Assembly (NCBI GenBank): GCA_020048795.1
Contig: JAIFMA010000066.1
Location: 1-11,557 of the forward strand
DNA from: Rhodoferax sp.
GTDB lineage: Bacteria > Pseudomonadota > Gammaproteobacteria > Burkholderiales > Burkholderiaceae_C
Direction: 5' to 3'
DNA: 11,557 nt
In this document: one piece after another, positions 1 to 7,267 of the stretch
Layout of the letters: every line of letters starts with the position of its first letter
Position numbering within the stretch: position 1 is the first letter of the stretch
Program-made: the position numbers and the translations under genes
The notes under the pieces: generated by a model
Told to the model about the DNA's origin: nothing
What the model saw: the letters and a program-made list of their open reading frames with translations, nothing else
The model's database searches: none

Positions 1-84
1 AACGAGCGGCTGAAATCGTCCCAAAAACCTCAGAATTCCGCACTGGCTGACCTCTTTGGTGTGCTGGCTGAAGTTCATTGCTAA
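1..84 (+). CDS. Possible C-terminal end of an unidentified protein (5' part outside window)
   Basis: Read from base 1 there is an open frame of 27 codons ending in TAA at 82-84. The peptide ends in LADLFGVLAEVHC, which looks more like a real amphipathic protein end than random translation. No family could be recognised from so little sequence, and 27 open codons at a window edge can occur by chance. If real, this gene converges with the leftward DUF4337 gene, and the 137 bases between the two stops hold mainly a dispersed repeat. Confidence 0.3.
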   Translation, partial: NERLKSSQKPQNSALADLFGVLAEVHC

Positions 85-180
85 TCAGGAATGATTTAGA
101 AATGGAATTAGATGTTTCATTGAGGTGGCGTGATCCGTCATGAAGCCCTCATTAACCCTTCAGATCCCAAGTTGCATAAG

Positions 181-226
181 AAATAGACCTCCAGCCCTTG
201 ATTAGAAAGCGCTGGCAGCTATCAAA
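181..226 (-). repeat. Dispersed 46-bp intergenic repeat, copy 1
   Basis: On the minus strand this reads TTTGATAGCTGCCAGCGCTT and continues to GGTCTATTT. The 46 bases align without gaps to 8227-8272 on the plus strand, with 27 of 46 positions identical, including the shared core ATAGCTGC. Within it, CCAGCcCTT and AAGcGCTGG can pair as a stem with one C·C mismatch. From memory, similar ATAGCTGC...AGCGCT elements are common between genes in Comamonadaceae; this was not checked. The TGA stop of the DUF4337 gene (222-224) lies inside the element. Confidence 0.55.
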
Positions 227-815
227 TATGAATCGCTGCAAGCGCACCTACCACCAAACCCACGCCGCCCGCAGCAAACATGGCGTATTCCAGCCATTTC
301 TTCTTGGTCAACAACGCAATGGCTGCCAGGGCGATGGAGATCTGTAACACGGTGGTCGATTGGGCCCAGCGGTGGTGCTGGTGCATTTGCTCGTCACTTT
401 GCTGGTCCCAGACATTGGCCTCCGTTTCCAGCTTGTCGGCCACGGTTTTGATCTCACCCTTTTCTTTTTCGTAGCGGTCAATCTTGGCCTGATAAGTGGC
501 TTTTTTGTCCTCGGGGGCCAGGTCGCGTGCCAGTTCGGCCAGCGCCTGTTTGGTGCTCTTGGCCTGAAAATAATTCCACTGGTTGGAGGCTTCGGTCTTT
601 TTGAGTGCGGCGTTGTTCTTGAAAAGGCCGGCGTTGGCCTGGGTGGCGCCGCCCATATAGCCAAACAGGGCGCCCACGGTGGCGATGATGGCGGTAAACA
701 GTGCGATCTGGTTGATCATGCCGCCACTGCCGTGGTCGTTGGCATGGCCGCCTTGCTGAGCGGTTTCCAGTTCATGATCGTGGGGGCCGTGGACGTGAAA
801 TCCGTGTCCGGACAT
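222..815 (-). CDS. DUF4337 family membrane protein
   Basis: 197-residue protein of unknown function that resembles DUF4337 proteins, chiefly in the stretch around residues 77-90 (SNQWNYFQAKSTKQ). The N-terminus is rich in histidine (H4, H7, H9, H12, H14, H24, H28). One membrane segment lies at about 34-55, followed by a charged and probably helical soluble part (65-150) and two more membrane segments at about 154-170 and 174-195. The ATG has a good AGGAG ribosome site at 824-828, inside the last codons of folA, and only 3 bases separate the folA stop from this start. Translation is therefore probably coupled to folA. The reading frame ends inside a dispersed repeat. The role is unknown; metal binding by the histidine-rich tail is only a guess. 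Confidence 0.85.
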   Translation of the reverse strand: MSGHGFHVHGPHDHELETAQQGGHANDHGSGGMINQIALFTAIIATVGALFGYMGGATQANAGLFKNNAALKKTEASNQWNYFQAKSTKQALAELARDLAPEDKKATYQAKIDRYEKEKGEIKTVADKLETEANVWDQQSDEQMHQHHRWAQSTTVLQISIALAAIALLTKKKWLEYAMFAAGGVGLVVGALAAIHI

Positions 816-818
816 GGG

Positions 819-1313
819 TCAATCTCCTGAAAAATGACGGTAAGTGACAAAACTGAATGACTGGCCATTACTGGCAGTTTGGGCGTTGCGGCTGACTTCA
901 CGCCAGCCGGGGCCGAATTGTGGCGCAACAGCATCGCCTTCATGGTCAGCGTCGATTTCGGTCACCACTGCTTCGATGGCCAATGGCAGGGCCTGGGCAT
1001 AGATGTCGGCCCCGCCAATGACCCAGGCGGTGCTCTCGGGTGGGCACAACGCGCAGGCATCCTCCAGTGATTGCGCCACTTGCGCGCCATCGGCGTGCCA
1101 GTCGCTCTGCCGCGTCAGCACCACATTGAGGCGACCCGGCAAGGGGCGGAACTTGGGTGGCAACGAGTCCCAGGTGTTGCGCCCCATGATGACCGGGCAG
1201 CCCAGCGTGGTGCGTTTGAAATGCGCCAAGTCTTCGGGCAGGTGCCAGGGCAGGGCGTTGCGCTGGCCAATGATGCCGTTGCGGGCGCGGGCAAAAATCA
1301 TTTTGAGTTGCAT
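819..1313 (-). CDS. folA: Dihydrofolate reductase
   Basis: Reduces 7,8-dihydrofolate to tetrahydrofolate with NADPH; cytosolic, needed for dTMP, purine and methionine synthesis. The 164-residue length is normal for chromosomal DHFR. The N-terminal NGIIGQRNALPWHLPEDLAH block matches the family: W23 of the Met20 loop, and D28 at the position of E. coli Asp27. The cofactor-site stretches VIMGRNTWDSLP (41-52), PLPGRLNVVL (57-66) and WVIGGADIY (97-105) and the VVTEID strand (116-121) are all present. The start MQLKM was chosen because family alignment begins about four residues before the first strand. The frame stays open upstream into the EamA gene, but that extension has no DHFR content. No clear ribosome site is visible, and the EamA stop is only 14 bases upstream, which suggests coupling. 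It should recycle the dihydrofolate made by ThyA, encoded upstream in the same run of genes. Confidence 0.96.
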   Translation of the reverse strand: MQLKMIFARARNGIIGQRNALPWHLPEDLAHFKRTTLGCPVIMGRNTWDSLPPKFRPLPGRLNVVLTRQSDWHADGAQVAQSLEDACALCPPESTAWVIGGADIYAQALPLAIEAVVTEIDADHEGDAVAPQFGPGWREVSRNAQTASNGQSFSFVTYRHFSGD

Positions 1314-1327
1314 GATTTGGGGCAGGT

Positions 1328-2215
1328 TCAGGTTTTTCGTGCGGGTAGCAACACGCTGGCGATGGCCAGCATGACAAACACCATCGCCAGCCAGTCTTGC
1401 CAGTGTGGCATCTCGCCCACGATAAAGGTGGCACTCAGCGTGCCGACCAGTGGGATGGCCATCACACTCATGGCGCTGGTGGCCGGCGGCAGGTCGCGTG
1501 CCAGGCCAAACCAGATCAACTGGGCGACACCGTAGTTGATGAACGCTGCGTAGGCCAGCCCCAGCCATAGCCGGGTTGAAAATGCGGCGGGTTGCGGCAG
1601 AGGCTCAAGCACCAGAGCCAACACGCAAATCACGCCGCTTGAGAGCAGCAACATCCAGACCGTAGTCACAGTGGCAGACAGCGTCATGTGGGCGCGGCGA
1701 AACAGCACGATACCCAGACCCCAGCAAAACGCGGCACTCAGCATCCAGACCACTCCGGTGGGTCGCCCGCTCAGGCGTTGCAGTTCGTGCCACAGCAGCA
1801 GGCCAATGGCCAGCGCGGCACTGACCACCGCCAGCCGCACCCGTGGGGTGATACGTTCGCCAAAAAACAGCGCACCGATCAGCACGGTAAAGATTGGCAT
1901 GGTGAAACCCAGAATGGCGGCGCGGCCCGAGGCCAGCGCCTGCACACCAAAGATTGACAGCGTGTGCCAGCCCAGCACATTGGGCAGCCCCAGCAGCACG
2001 ATGCTGAGCCATTCGCGCCCGCGTGGGCGCATGCGCCCGCCGCGCCGGGCCACATACAAAAACAGCCAGCACGCCCCAACCACCATGGTGCTGGCGCGAA
2101 AGAACAGCGGTGTCATGCCTTGCAGTGCCAGCTTCATCATGGGCCAGTTCATGCCCCACAGCAGGGTCAGGGTCAGCATGCCCCAGAGCTGGCGGCGGGT
2201 GACGTGGGTGTGCAT
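1328..2215 (-). CDS. EamA/DMT-superfamily transporter
   Basis: 295-residue inner-membrane protein with the two-repeat layout of the drug/metabolite transporter superfamily. Each half has about five hydrophobic segments, for ten in total. The first half starts at WGMLTLTLLWGMNWPMMK and contains the conserved end LGFTMPIFTVLIGALFFGER (about 102-121). The second half starts near WMLSAAFCWGLGIVLFRRA and ends with the matching AIPLVGTLSATFIVGE block. Such proteins export or exchange small metabolites, but the substrate cannot be told from sequence. The ATG has no strong ribosome site. It lies 37 bases after the MFS stop and 14 bases before folA, so it probably shares the thyA-folA transcript. A link to folate metabolism is possible but unproven. 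Confidence 0.93.
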   Translation of the reverse strand: MHTHVTRRQLWGMLTLTLLWGMNWPMMKLALQGMTPLFFRASTMVVGACWLFLYVARRGGRMRPRGREWLSIVLLGLPNVLGWHTLSIFGVQALASGRAAILGFTMPIFTVLIGALFFGERITPRVRLAVVSAALAIGLLLWHELQRLSGRPTGVVWMLSAAFCWGLGIVLFRRAHMTLSATVTTVWMLLLSSGVICVLALVLEPLPQPAAFSTRLWLGLAYAAFINYGVAQLIWFGLARDLPPATSAMSVMAIPLVGTLSATFIVGEMPHWQDWLAMVFVMLAIASVLLPARKT

Positions 2216-2252
2216 GGCTTGGAGTGAGACGTGGGTGGGCTGCGCGGGCCGT

Positions 2253-3437
2253 TCAGCTTAACCGGTTCAGGCGTTCGGTGGTGGCCAGCAGCGCCAGCAA
2301 AATCAGCACCAACGCGGGCATCACGGCATTCAGGCCGGCAGTGGCGGCCAGGACACCGCAGGCCGCGGGCACGATGGCGCCGCCAATGTATGAAAACCCC
2401 ACCTGTCGGCCAATCACCGTGGCGGTGATGTCCGCCGGAAAGCGCTGCGCAGTCTCGTGCATCATCGACGGGTAAATGGGCGCGCAGCCCAGCCCCATCA
2501 GCACCAAACCGGCCAGCAACAGCGGTGCGGGCAGACCCGGTAGCGCAAACAGCACCGCACCGGCCGTGGCAAGCAGCAGCCCCAACCGGATCAGGCGCCG
2601 GTTGCCCAGCCGGTTGGCCACCAGCCCGACACCAAAGCGCCCCAAGGTAATTGAGCCATAGTAAAACGACACCCATCCCCCCGCCGTGGCAGCGCTGAGA
2701 CCACGTTCAGTCACCAGAATGCTGGCCGCCCACAGGCCGGTGCCCAGCTCGGCTGACACGTAGAGCAAGAAAGCCAGCGGCGCCAGCCAGGTGGCCAGGG
2801 TGTTGACGGGCTTGATCCGTGCTTGCTGGGCTTCGTGATGGCCTTGCGCTTCAGGTTTGGCGTATTCACGGGTCCAGAGCGACAGCGACGCCAGCAGCAG
2901 CACCGCCAGCGCCAGTTGCAGCAGCGCCAGGGTGCGGTAGCCGCTGGCCCAGCCGTGTGGCAGTAGCAGGGCGCTGCCCATGATGAGCGGCCCCAGCGTG
3001 GCACCGATGCCCCAGCAGCCGTGCAACCAGTTCATCTGGCGCGATGAATAGTGCGCCGCCACAAAATGGTTCAGCCCGGCATCGACCGCGCCGGCACCCA
3101 GGCCTAGCGGAATGGTCAGCAGCAGCAGCCAGGTCAATGAAGGCACCAGCGAATACCCCAGCAATGCCAACCCAGTCAAAAAGCCGCTGAGCATCACCAC
3201 CGGGCCGGTGCCCAGGTGCTTGAGCACATGGCTGCTGGCGATGGTGCTCAGGCCCGAGGCGATGGTGCCCACCAGCGTGAGCCATCCCACAGCAGCCAGC
3301 GGCTGGTTCAGGTCGAGACGCATGGTGGTCCAGGCCACCCCCAGCACCCCGTCCGGTAGGCCCAGGCTGATGAAGGCGAGGTAGATGATGGCCAGCAGGG
3401 CCATGTGCGCCCAGGGCAGTTTGGCGGCTCGAATCAC
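2253..3437 (-). CDS. MFS transporter
   Basis: 394-residue major facilitator protein with about 12 predicted membrane segments split by a hydrophilic central loop (about 193-210, REYAKPEAQGHHEAQQAR). The N-terminal segment AIIYLAFISLGLPDGVLGVA resembles MFS proteins of the FucP-like or general MFS_1 type, with the charged loop HVLKHLGTGP (about 70-79) after the second segment. Substrate unknown. The frame opens at GTG (3435-3437), 15 bases after the thyA stop. An in-frame stop lies just upstream, so the only other plausible start is ATG at residue 12. Neither has a clear ribosome site, so the start is uncertain by 11 residues. The tight spacing suggests cotranscription with thyA. Confidence 0.92.
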   Translation of the reverse strand: MIRAAKLPWAHMALLAIIYLAFISLGLPDGVLGVAWTTMRLDLNQPLAAVGWLTLVGTIASGLSTIASSHVLKHLGTGPVVMLSGFLTGLALLGYSLVPSLTWLLLLTIPLGLGAGAVDAGLNHFVAAHYSSRQMNWLHGCWGIGATLGPLIMGSALLLPHGWASGYRTLALLQLALAVLLLASLSLWTREYAKPEAQGHHEAQQARIKPVNTLATWLAPLAFLLYVSAELGTGLWAASILVTERGLSAATAGGWVSFYYGSITLGRFGVGLVANRLGNRRLIRLGLLLATAGAVLFALPGLPAPLLLAGLVLMGLGCAPIYPSMMHETAQRFPADITATVIGRQVGFSYIGGAIVPAACGVLAATAGLNAVMPALVLILLALLATTERLNRLS

Positions 3438-3452
3438 GCTTGCAAGCCGCTG

Positions 3453-4286
3453 TCAGACCGCCACCGGTGCCTTGATGGCCGGGTGGCACTGGTAAGCTTG
3501 GACCTCAAAGTCTTCGTACTTATAATCAAAAATGCTAGCAGGCTTGGCTTTGATGACAAGGGCTGGATAGGCAAAAGGCTCACGACTGAGCTGCAACGCA
3601 ACCTGTTCGGCATGATTGCTGTAAATGTGGCAATCGCCCCCGGTCCAGATGAAGTCACCCACATCCAGCTCACACTGCTGCGCCACCATGTGGGTCAGCA
3701 GCGCGTAGCTGGCAATGTTGAAGGGCACACCCAGAAAGATGTCGGCGCTGCGCTGGTACAGATGGCAGCTCAGTTTGCCGCGCGCACCCGGCGCGGTGGG
3801 TGGTGCCACATAGAACTGAAAGAAGGCATGGCAAGGCATCAGCGCCATCTTGTCCAGATCGGCCACGTTCCAGGCGCTGACAATGATGCGGCGTGAATCG
3901 GGGTTGCTTTTGAGGGTGTCGATGACCTGCCCGATCTGGTCGATGTGCCCCCCCTCAGGCTTGGGCCAGCTGCGCCACTGCACGCCATAAACCGGCCCCA
4001 AATCGCCATCAGGGCGCGCCCATTCGTCCCAGATGGTGCAGCCGCGCTCTTGCAGCCATTTCACGTTGCTGTCACCGCGCAAGAACCACAGCAGTTCCAC
4101 AATGATGGCCCTCAGAAACACCTTTTTGGTGGTGACCAGCGGAAAGCCTTCGTTGAGGTCAAAGCGCATCTGGTAGCCAAATACGCTGGTGGTGCCAGTG
4201 CCGGTGCGGTCGGCCTTGAACACGCCATGAGAATTGACATGGCGCAGGAAGTCTTCGTATTGGGATCGGATGGGTTTGGGTGACAT
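3453..4286 (-). CDS. thyA: Thymidylate synthase
   Basis: Converts dUMP and 5,10-methylene-tetrahydrofolate to dTMP and dihydrofolate in the cytosol. All classic ThyA blocks are present in the 277-residue protein: DRTGTGTTSVFGYQMRFDL (26-44), the LLWFLRGDSNVKWL helix, the active-site cysteine C152 in MALMPCHAFFQFYV, RSADIFLGVPFNIASYALL (179-197), and the nucleotide-binding GDCHIYSNH (217-225). The C-terminus IKAPVAV matches the usual mobile tail. The frame stays open 29 codons further upstream, but that extension overlaps the promoter and the kinase stop and has no family match, so ATG at 4284-4286 was chosen. A short insert, APPTAPGARGK (161-171), follows the active-site strand. The product dihydrofolate is the substrate of FolA, encoded three genes downstream. 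Confidence 0.97.
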   Translation of the reverse strand: MSPKPIRSQYEDFLRHVNSHGVFKADRTGTGTTSVFGYQMRFDLNEGFPLVTTKKVFLRAIIVELLWFLRGDSNVKWLQERGCTIWDEWARPDGDLGPVYGVQWRSWPKPEGGHIDQIGQVIDTLKSNPDSRRIIVSAWNVADLDKMALMPCHAFFQFYVAPPTAPGARGKLSCHLYQRSADIFLGVPFNIASYALLTHMVAQQCELDVGDFIWTGGDCHIYSNHAEQVALQLSREPFAYPALVIKAKPASIFDYKYEDFEVQAYQCHPAIKAPVAV

Positions 4287-4318
4287 CAATGGCCCCCAGT
4301 CAATGGGTTGAGGCGCGA

Positions 4319-4347
4319 AGTATATGTCGATGCATTTTTCCTTCGAA
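4319..4347 (-). promoter_or_regulatory. Candidate sigma70-type promoter for thyA and following genes
   Basis: On the minus strand, TTCGAA (4342-4347) and TATACT (4319-4324) are separated by exactly 17 bases. The -10 matches the consensus at five of six bases; the -35 is weaker. It lies in the 83-base gap between the kinase stop and thyA, and would give a leader of about 25 bases. This suggests thyA-MFS-EamA-folA-DUF4337 starts its own transcript. Confidence 0.5.
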
Positions 4348-4369
4348 AGCTCCAAGTCGGGCCAGCCTG

Positions 4370-5701
4370 TCACACCGCCGGCAAAACAATGTCGAGCTGG
4401 GCACCCCCGCCCACGGCTTGAGAAATTGTCAATTCACCCTGATGGCTGTCGACCAAGTCCCGCACGACCGACAGACCGATGCCATGGCCGGGCACCTGTT
4501 CGTCGAGCCTGACCCTTCGACCAAGGGCCGTCGATGAGTCCGGAAAACCAGGGCCGTCATCGGTCACCCGGATGGACAAATGTGTGGCTGATAACCAGAT
4601 TCGCACCGAAACGGTGTGTCGTGCCCATTTGGCTGCGTTGTCAAGCACATTGCCGAGTATTTCGAAAGCATCTCCCTCATCCATGCGCCAACTGAGTTCG
4701 GCGGGGCAATCCAGCGTGAACACCAGGTTTTTTTCAAGATACACCTTGGCCAGAGTGTCGCGAATTCGCACCAGGATCGGTGCCAACGCCAGTTGGGGAG
4801 CGAAACGGGTGCTACCACCGGCCCCAGCCCGGCCCAGTTGGTGAATAACAATGTCATCCATGCGCGCAACCTGCTGCGACACCATTTGCGGCAGTTCAGC
4901 AGGATGGTCAAGCGTCGCACGCAGCACTGCCAGCGGTGTTTTAAGGCTGTGGGCCAGGTCATCAAGGGCGTTTTTGTAACGTGACTGTCGCGCGCGTTCC
5001 TGGTCGATCAGCAAGTTCAGGTTCAGGGCCAGTCCGGCAAGTTCCCGCGGGTAGTGGCCCTCGATCCTGGCCTGTCGGCCATTTTCCACGTGCTCGATTT
5101 CCTGCGACATGCGCCGCAATGGTGCCAGCCCCCAGCGCAGCAAAAAAGTCTGCGCCAGCAGCAGCAGCAGGGCCGTACCACCCAGCCAGCTCCACAGCGT
5201 GCGCTCAAAAGCCAGCAACTCGCGGTCAAACGCAGTCTTGTCCTCAAGCACCGAAAACACCAGCACCGTCTCTTGCTGATTGACGGACCACTTGACGCCG
5301 TAGCTGGCGGCCAGAAAGCCACCCGCAGCATCGACAAGGGTGTCAAACTGCCATTGGCCTACTGCCTGCTGGCGAAGAAAGGGTGGCTCAAGCCCCACGG
5401 TGGATGCCGACTGCCAGACCTGGCCATGGGCAGGGTTGGCAATGCTGGCATACAAACCCGAGCCGGGCAGAGAAAGTCGGGGTTCGGCCAGGGTGGCGGG
5501 CATGGTCAATGCGCCCCGAGCGTCGATCTCGGCACCAGCCATCAGCAAATAGACGGTGGTTTGCAGGCGGGCAAAGCGTTGCTCTCGCAGACTGTCCACA
5601 TAGGCCTTTTGAACCGCCCAGCCAGCACCGGCCAGAAAGACCAACAAAACCAGCGCAGCTCCCCACACCAGGCGCGAGCGGATGGACCATGGGCGCTTCA
5701 C
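4370..5701 (-). CDS. PhoQ-like sensor histidine kinase
   Basis: 443-residue inner-membrane sensor kinase. A membrane segment at about 11-31 and another at about 171-190 enclose a periplasmic domain of about 140 residues. A HAMP-like linker follows (about 191-245). The phospho-accepting histidine is H251 in LDDLAHSLKTPLAVLR. The ATPase domain shows the N-box EILGNVLDNAAKW (347-359), the G1 box DDGPGF (381-386) and the G2 box GHGIGLSVV (405-413). The LAHSLKTPL form of the H-box is typical of PhoQ-like kinases. Translation starts at GTG, overlapping the regulator's TGA by 4 bases (GTGA), a common sign of coupled synthesis with its partner. The sensed signal is unknown; Mg2+ or antimicrobial peptides are guesses based only on PhoQ resemblance. 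Confidence 0.95.
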   Translation of the reverse strand: MKRPWSIRSRLVWGAALVLLVFLAGAGWAVQKAYVDSLREQRFARLQTTVYLLMAGAEIDARGALTMPATLAEPRLSLPGSGLYASIANPAHGQVWQSASTVGLEPPFLRQQAVGQWQFDTLVDAAGGFLAASYGVKWSVNQQETVLVFSVLEDKTAFDRELLAFERTLWSWLGGTALLLLLAQTFLLRWGLAPLRRMSQEIEHVENGRQARIEGHYPRELAGLALNLNLLIDQERARQSRYKNALDDLAHSLKTPLAVLRATLDHPAELPQMVSQQVARMDDIVIHQLGRAGAGGSTRFAPQLALAPILVRIRDTLAKVYLEKNLVFTLDCPAELSWRMDEGDAFEILGNVLDNAAKWARHTVSVRIWLSATHLSIRVTDDGPGFPDSSTALGRRVRLDEQVPGHGIGLSVVRDLVDSHQGELTISQAVGGGAQLDIVLPAV

Positions 5702-6369
5702 TGCAAAACGAACCTGTAACCACGCCCACGCAGGGTTTCAATCGGCATCAGCGTGCCGTCAGGATCGAGCTTGCGTCGCAGCCTGCCCATCAAAACCTCC
5801 AGCACGTTGCTGTCGCGGTCCTCATCATGCGGATACAGATAGTCCGACAGTTCCTGTTTGCTAACCACCCTGGCACGGTCACGCACCAGATACTCCAGCA
5901 TCCTGTACTCAAAGGTGGTCAGCTCCAGCGGTACCCCGTTGAGCGATGCAAGCTGGGCAGCGAAGTCGATGCCCAGTGGACCCAGCTTGAGCAGATCCGA
6001 GGTTGCTTTGAGAGAGCGTCGCAACAACGCTTTGACGCGGGCTGCCAGCTCCGGGTATTCAAAGGGTTTGACCAGGTAGTCATCGGCCCCCGTTTCAAGC
6101 CCCCTGACTTTGTCTTGCCAACTGCCGCGCGCGGTCAGTATCAGGATGGGCAGGGCGCAACCTTCAGCGCGTAGTGCCTGCACCACCTGCAGGCCGTTGA
6201 CCTTGGGCAGTCCCAAATCCACGATCGCCAGATCCAGTGGGTATTCGCGTGCCTGGAACAAGCCGTCTTCGCCGTCAGCCGCCGAATCGACACGGTAGCC
6301 GTCGGCCTCAAGCTGACGTTTCAGGCCAAGCCTCAGGACGGCATCGTCCTCGATCAGCAGCAGGCGCAT
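5698..6369 (-). CDS. OmpR/PhoP-family response regulator
   Basis: 223-residue DNA-binding regulator. The receiver domain (1-115) has the acidic pocket E7, D8 and D9, the phosphoacceptor D51 in IVDLGLP, the switch residue T79 in ILTAR, and K101 in LVKPFEYPEL. The winged-helix output domain (about 128-223) contains LELTTFEYRMLEYLV, the recognition region SNVLEVLMGRLRRKLD, and the wing motif IETLRGRGYRF. The architecture and the RGRGYRF end are typical of PhoP/QseB-type regulators. The ATG follows an AGGGA ribosome site (6380-6384) with a rather long 10-base spacing. The gene lies 23 bases after the PepSY gene and overlaps the kinase gene. It is phosphorylated presumably by that kinase. Confidence 0.96.
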   Translation of the reverse strand: MRLLLIEDDAVLRLGLKRQLEADGYRVDSAADGEDGLFQAREYPLDLAIVDLGLPKVNGLQVVQALRAEGCALPILILTARGSWQDKVRGLETGADDYLVKPFEYPELAARVKALLRRSLKATSDLLKLGPLGIDFAAQLASLNGVPLELTTFEYRMLEYLVRDRARVVSKQELSDYLYPHDEDRDSNVLEVLMGRLRRKLDPDGTLMPIETLRGRGYRFVLQ

Positions 6370-6392
6370 GTGGTGAAAATCCCTGGGGCCGA

Positions 6393-6650
6393 CTACAAGG
6401 TGCGGCCAGTGGCCGCATCCACCAGCACCACCCTGACCTCGCCCTGCGGCGTCACGACCTTGACGCGCCAGACGGCGCGGCCATCGTGCCTGACACTTTC
6501 CACGGCCAGCACCCGGCCACCGCTGGCACGCTGTGCCACCGAGGCGGCGGCATCGCGATCCAGGTCGACGGCCCAGGCGGGCAGGCCAAGCGTCATGATC
6601 AACACGCTGATCAGGATGACCAAGGGTTTCAGGATGATGGTGGGTTTCAT
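6393..6650 (-). CDS. Small periplasmic PepSY-domain protein
   Basis: 85-residue protein with a Sec signal peptide (positive MKPTIILK, hydrophobic VILISVLIMTLGL, likely cleavage after PAWA at residue 27). The mature part is a single PepSY-like fold: a helix rich in alanine, then VLAVESVRHDGRAVWRVKVV and strand EVRVVLVDAATGRTL, the usual G-R-x-V-W-x-V-K-V pattern and DAATG end. The frame remains open upstream to ATG at 6711-6713, but the signal peptide clearly begins at 6648-6650. No strong ribosome site is seen. Small PepSY proteins are often encoded beside PhoPQ-like systems, and this one directly precedes the regulator (23 bases). A role modulating the kinase in the periplasm is plausible but inferred only from position. 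Confidence 0.85.
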   Translation of the reverse strand: MKPTIILKPLVILISVLIMTLGLPAWAVDLDRDAAASVAQRASGGRVLAVESVRHDGRAVWRVKVVTPQGEVRVVLVDAATGRTL

Positions 6651-6721
6651 AGCATCAAGATATTTTGCAATCGGAGTGCGCCAATGGTATCCGCGCAGCT
6701 CCGACCTTGGCATCTGTGAAG

Positions 6722-6739
6722 TTGTTCAGTTTATTGTTC
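6722..6739 (+). promoter_or_regulatory. Direct repeat TTGTTC upstream of the PepSY-regulator-kinase unit
   Basis: TTGTTC occurs at 6722-6727 and again at 6734-6739, a 12-base period close to one DNA turn. On the coding (minus) strand this reads GAACAA twice. It lies 72-89 bases upstream of the PepSY start and partly overlaps the stop codon of the glycine-zipper gene. OmpR-family regulators bind direct repeats spaced about one turn, so this could be an autoregulatory site. The evidence is the repeat alone. Confidence 0.2.
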
Positions 6740-7267
6740 GATGGGATCGACCGACACCCGTACCCGCAATTGCTGACCCGGGTGGTTTCGGGTGGTTGTG
6801 GTGTAGTGCTGACCCCGGTATTCGTAGGCAACCCGGTAGCCGGTGATCCGTGCCTGGGTGTCATAAACGGTCCGGCAACGCCTGACTTCACGTTGGGCAC
6901 TTTCATACTGACGGTTGTCATAAGCGCGACGTGGATCACGGTTTTCAAGACGGTCACCGACGACCGCACCGAGCATCACGCCCAGCGCCGTGGCCGCATC
7001 CTTGCCGCTGCCAGCGCCGACCTGGTGCCCCAGGATGCCGCCGGCCAGGCCACCCAGAATGGCGCCACCAGGGCTGCGTTCCTGCTGCTCGTAACTAATG
7101 CGACCGCCGCGATCCGGAACCCAGTGGTTGCTGCATTCTTCGCGCGGTACGCTGATGTTTTCCATCATAGGCTCCGCGTTGCGCACCGGTGCGAGGTCAA
7201 CATAGGTTTCGGCGTATGCGCCAAGCAAGGTGGATGACAACAGGCTGGCGATGACAAAGCGTTTCAT
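6731..7267 (-). CDS. Secreted glycine-zipper 2TM (17-kDa antigen-like) envelope protein
   Basis: 178-residue exported protein. The signal peptide MKRFVIASLLSSTLLGAYA has no lipobox cysteine. After a polar stretch, residues 67-105 form a glycine-zipper double hairpin: GGAILGGLAGGILGHQVGAG, then a short loop, then ALGVMLGAVVGDRLE. The C-terminal part (about 125-178) is a beta-rich domain with RCRTVYDTQARITGYRVAYEY. C45 and C131 could form a disulfide. This layout is found in Rickettsia 17-kDa-antigen-like outer-membrane-associated proteins. The start was chosen at ATG 7265-7267 because it opens the signal peptide and has a strong AAGGAG site (7274-7279) 6 bases away; a longer open frame upstream was ignored. 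It lies 80 bases upstream of the PepSY gene and may be a target of the neighbouring two-component system. Confidence 0.9.
   Translation of the reverse strand: MKRFVIASLLSSTLLGAYAETYVDLAPVRNAEPMMENISVPREECSNHWVPDRGGRISYEQQERSPGGAILGGLAGGILGHQVGAGSGKDAATALGVMLGAVVGDRLENRDPRRAYDNRQYESAQREVRRCRTVYDTQARITGYRVAYEYRGQHYTTTTRNHPGQQLRVRVSVDPIEQ

Noticed and set aside
1314..1568. N-terminal extension of the dihydrofolate reductase frame
   Set aside because: It overlaps the EamA gene in another frame and has no DHFR content; the family begins at about residue MQLKMIF.
4287..4373. Earlier start for thyA at 4373
   Set aside because: The extra 29 residues have no ThyA similarity and overlap the kinase stop and the likely promoter.
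5054..5719. Plus-strand open frame of 221 codons opposite the kinase gene
   Set aside because: Shadow of a GC-rich kinase gene whose domains are complete; the product is rich in Q, R and P and matches nothing recognised.
6651..6713. Earlier start for the PepSY protein at 6713
   Set aside because: It would put 21 polar residues before a clear signal peptide.
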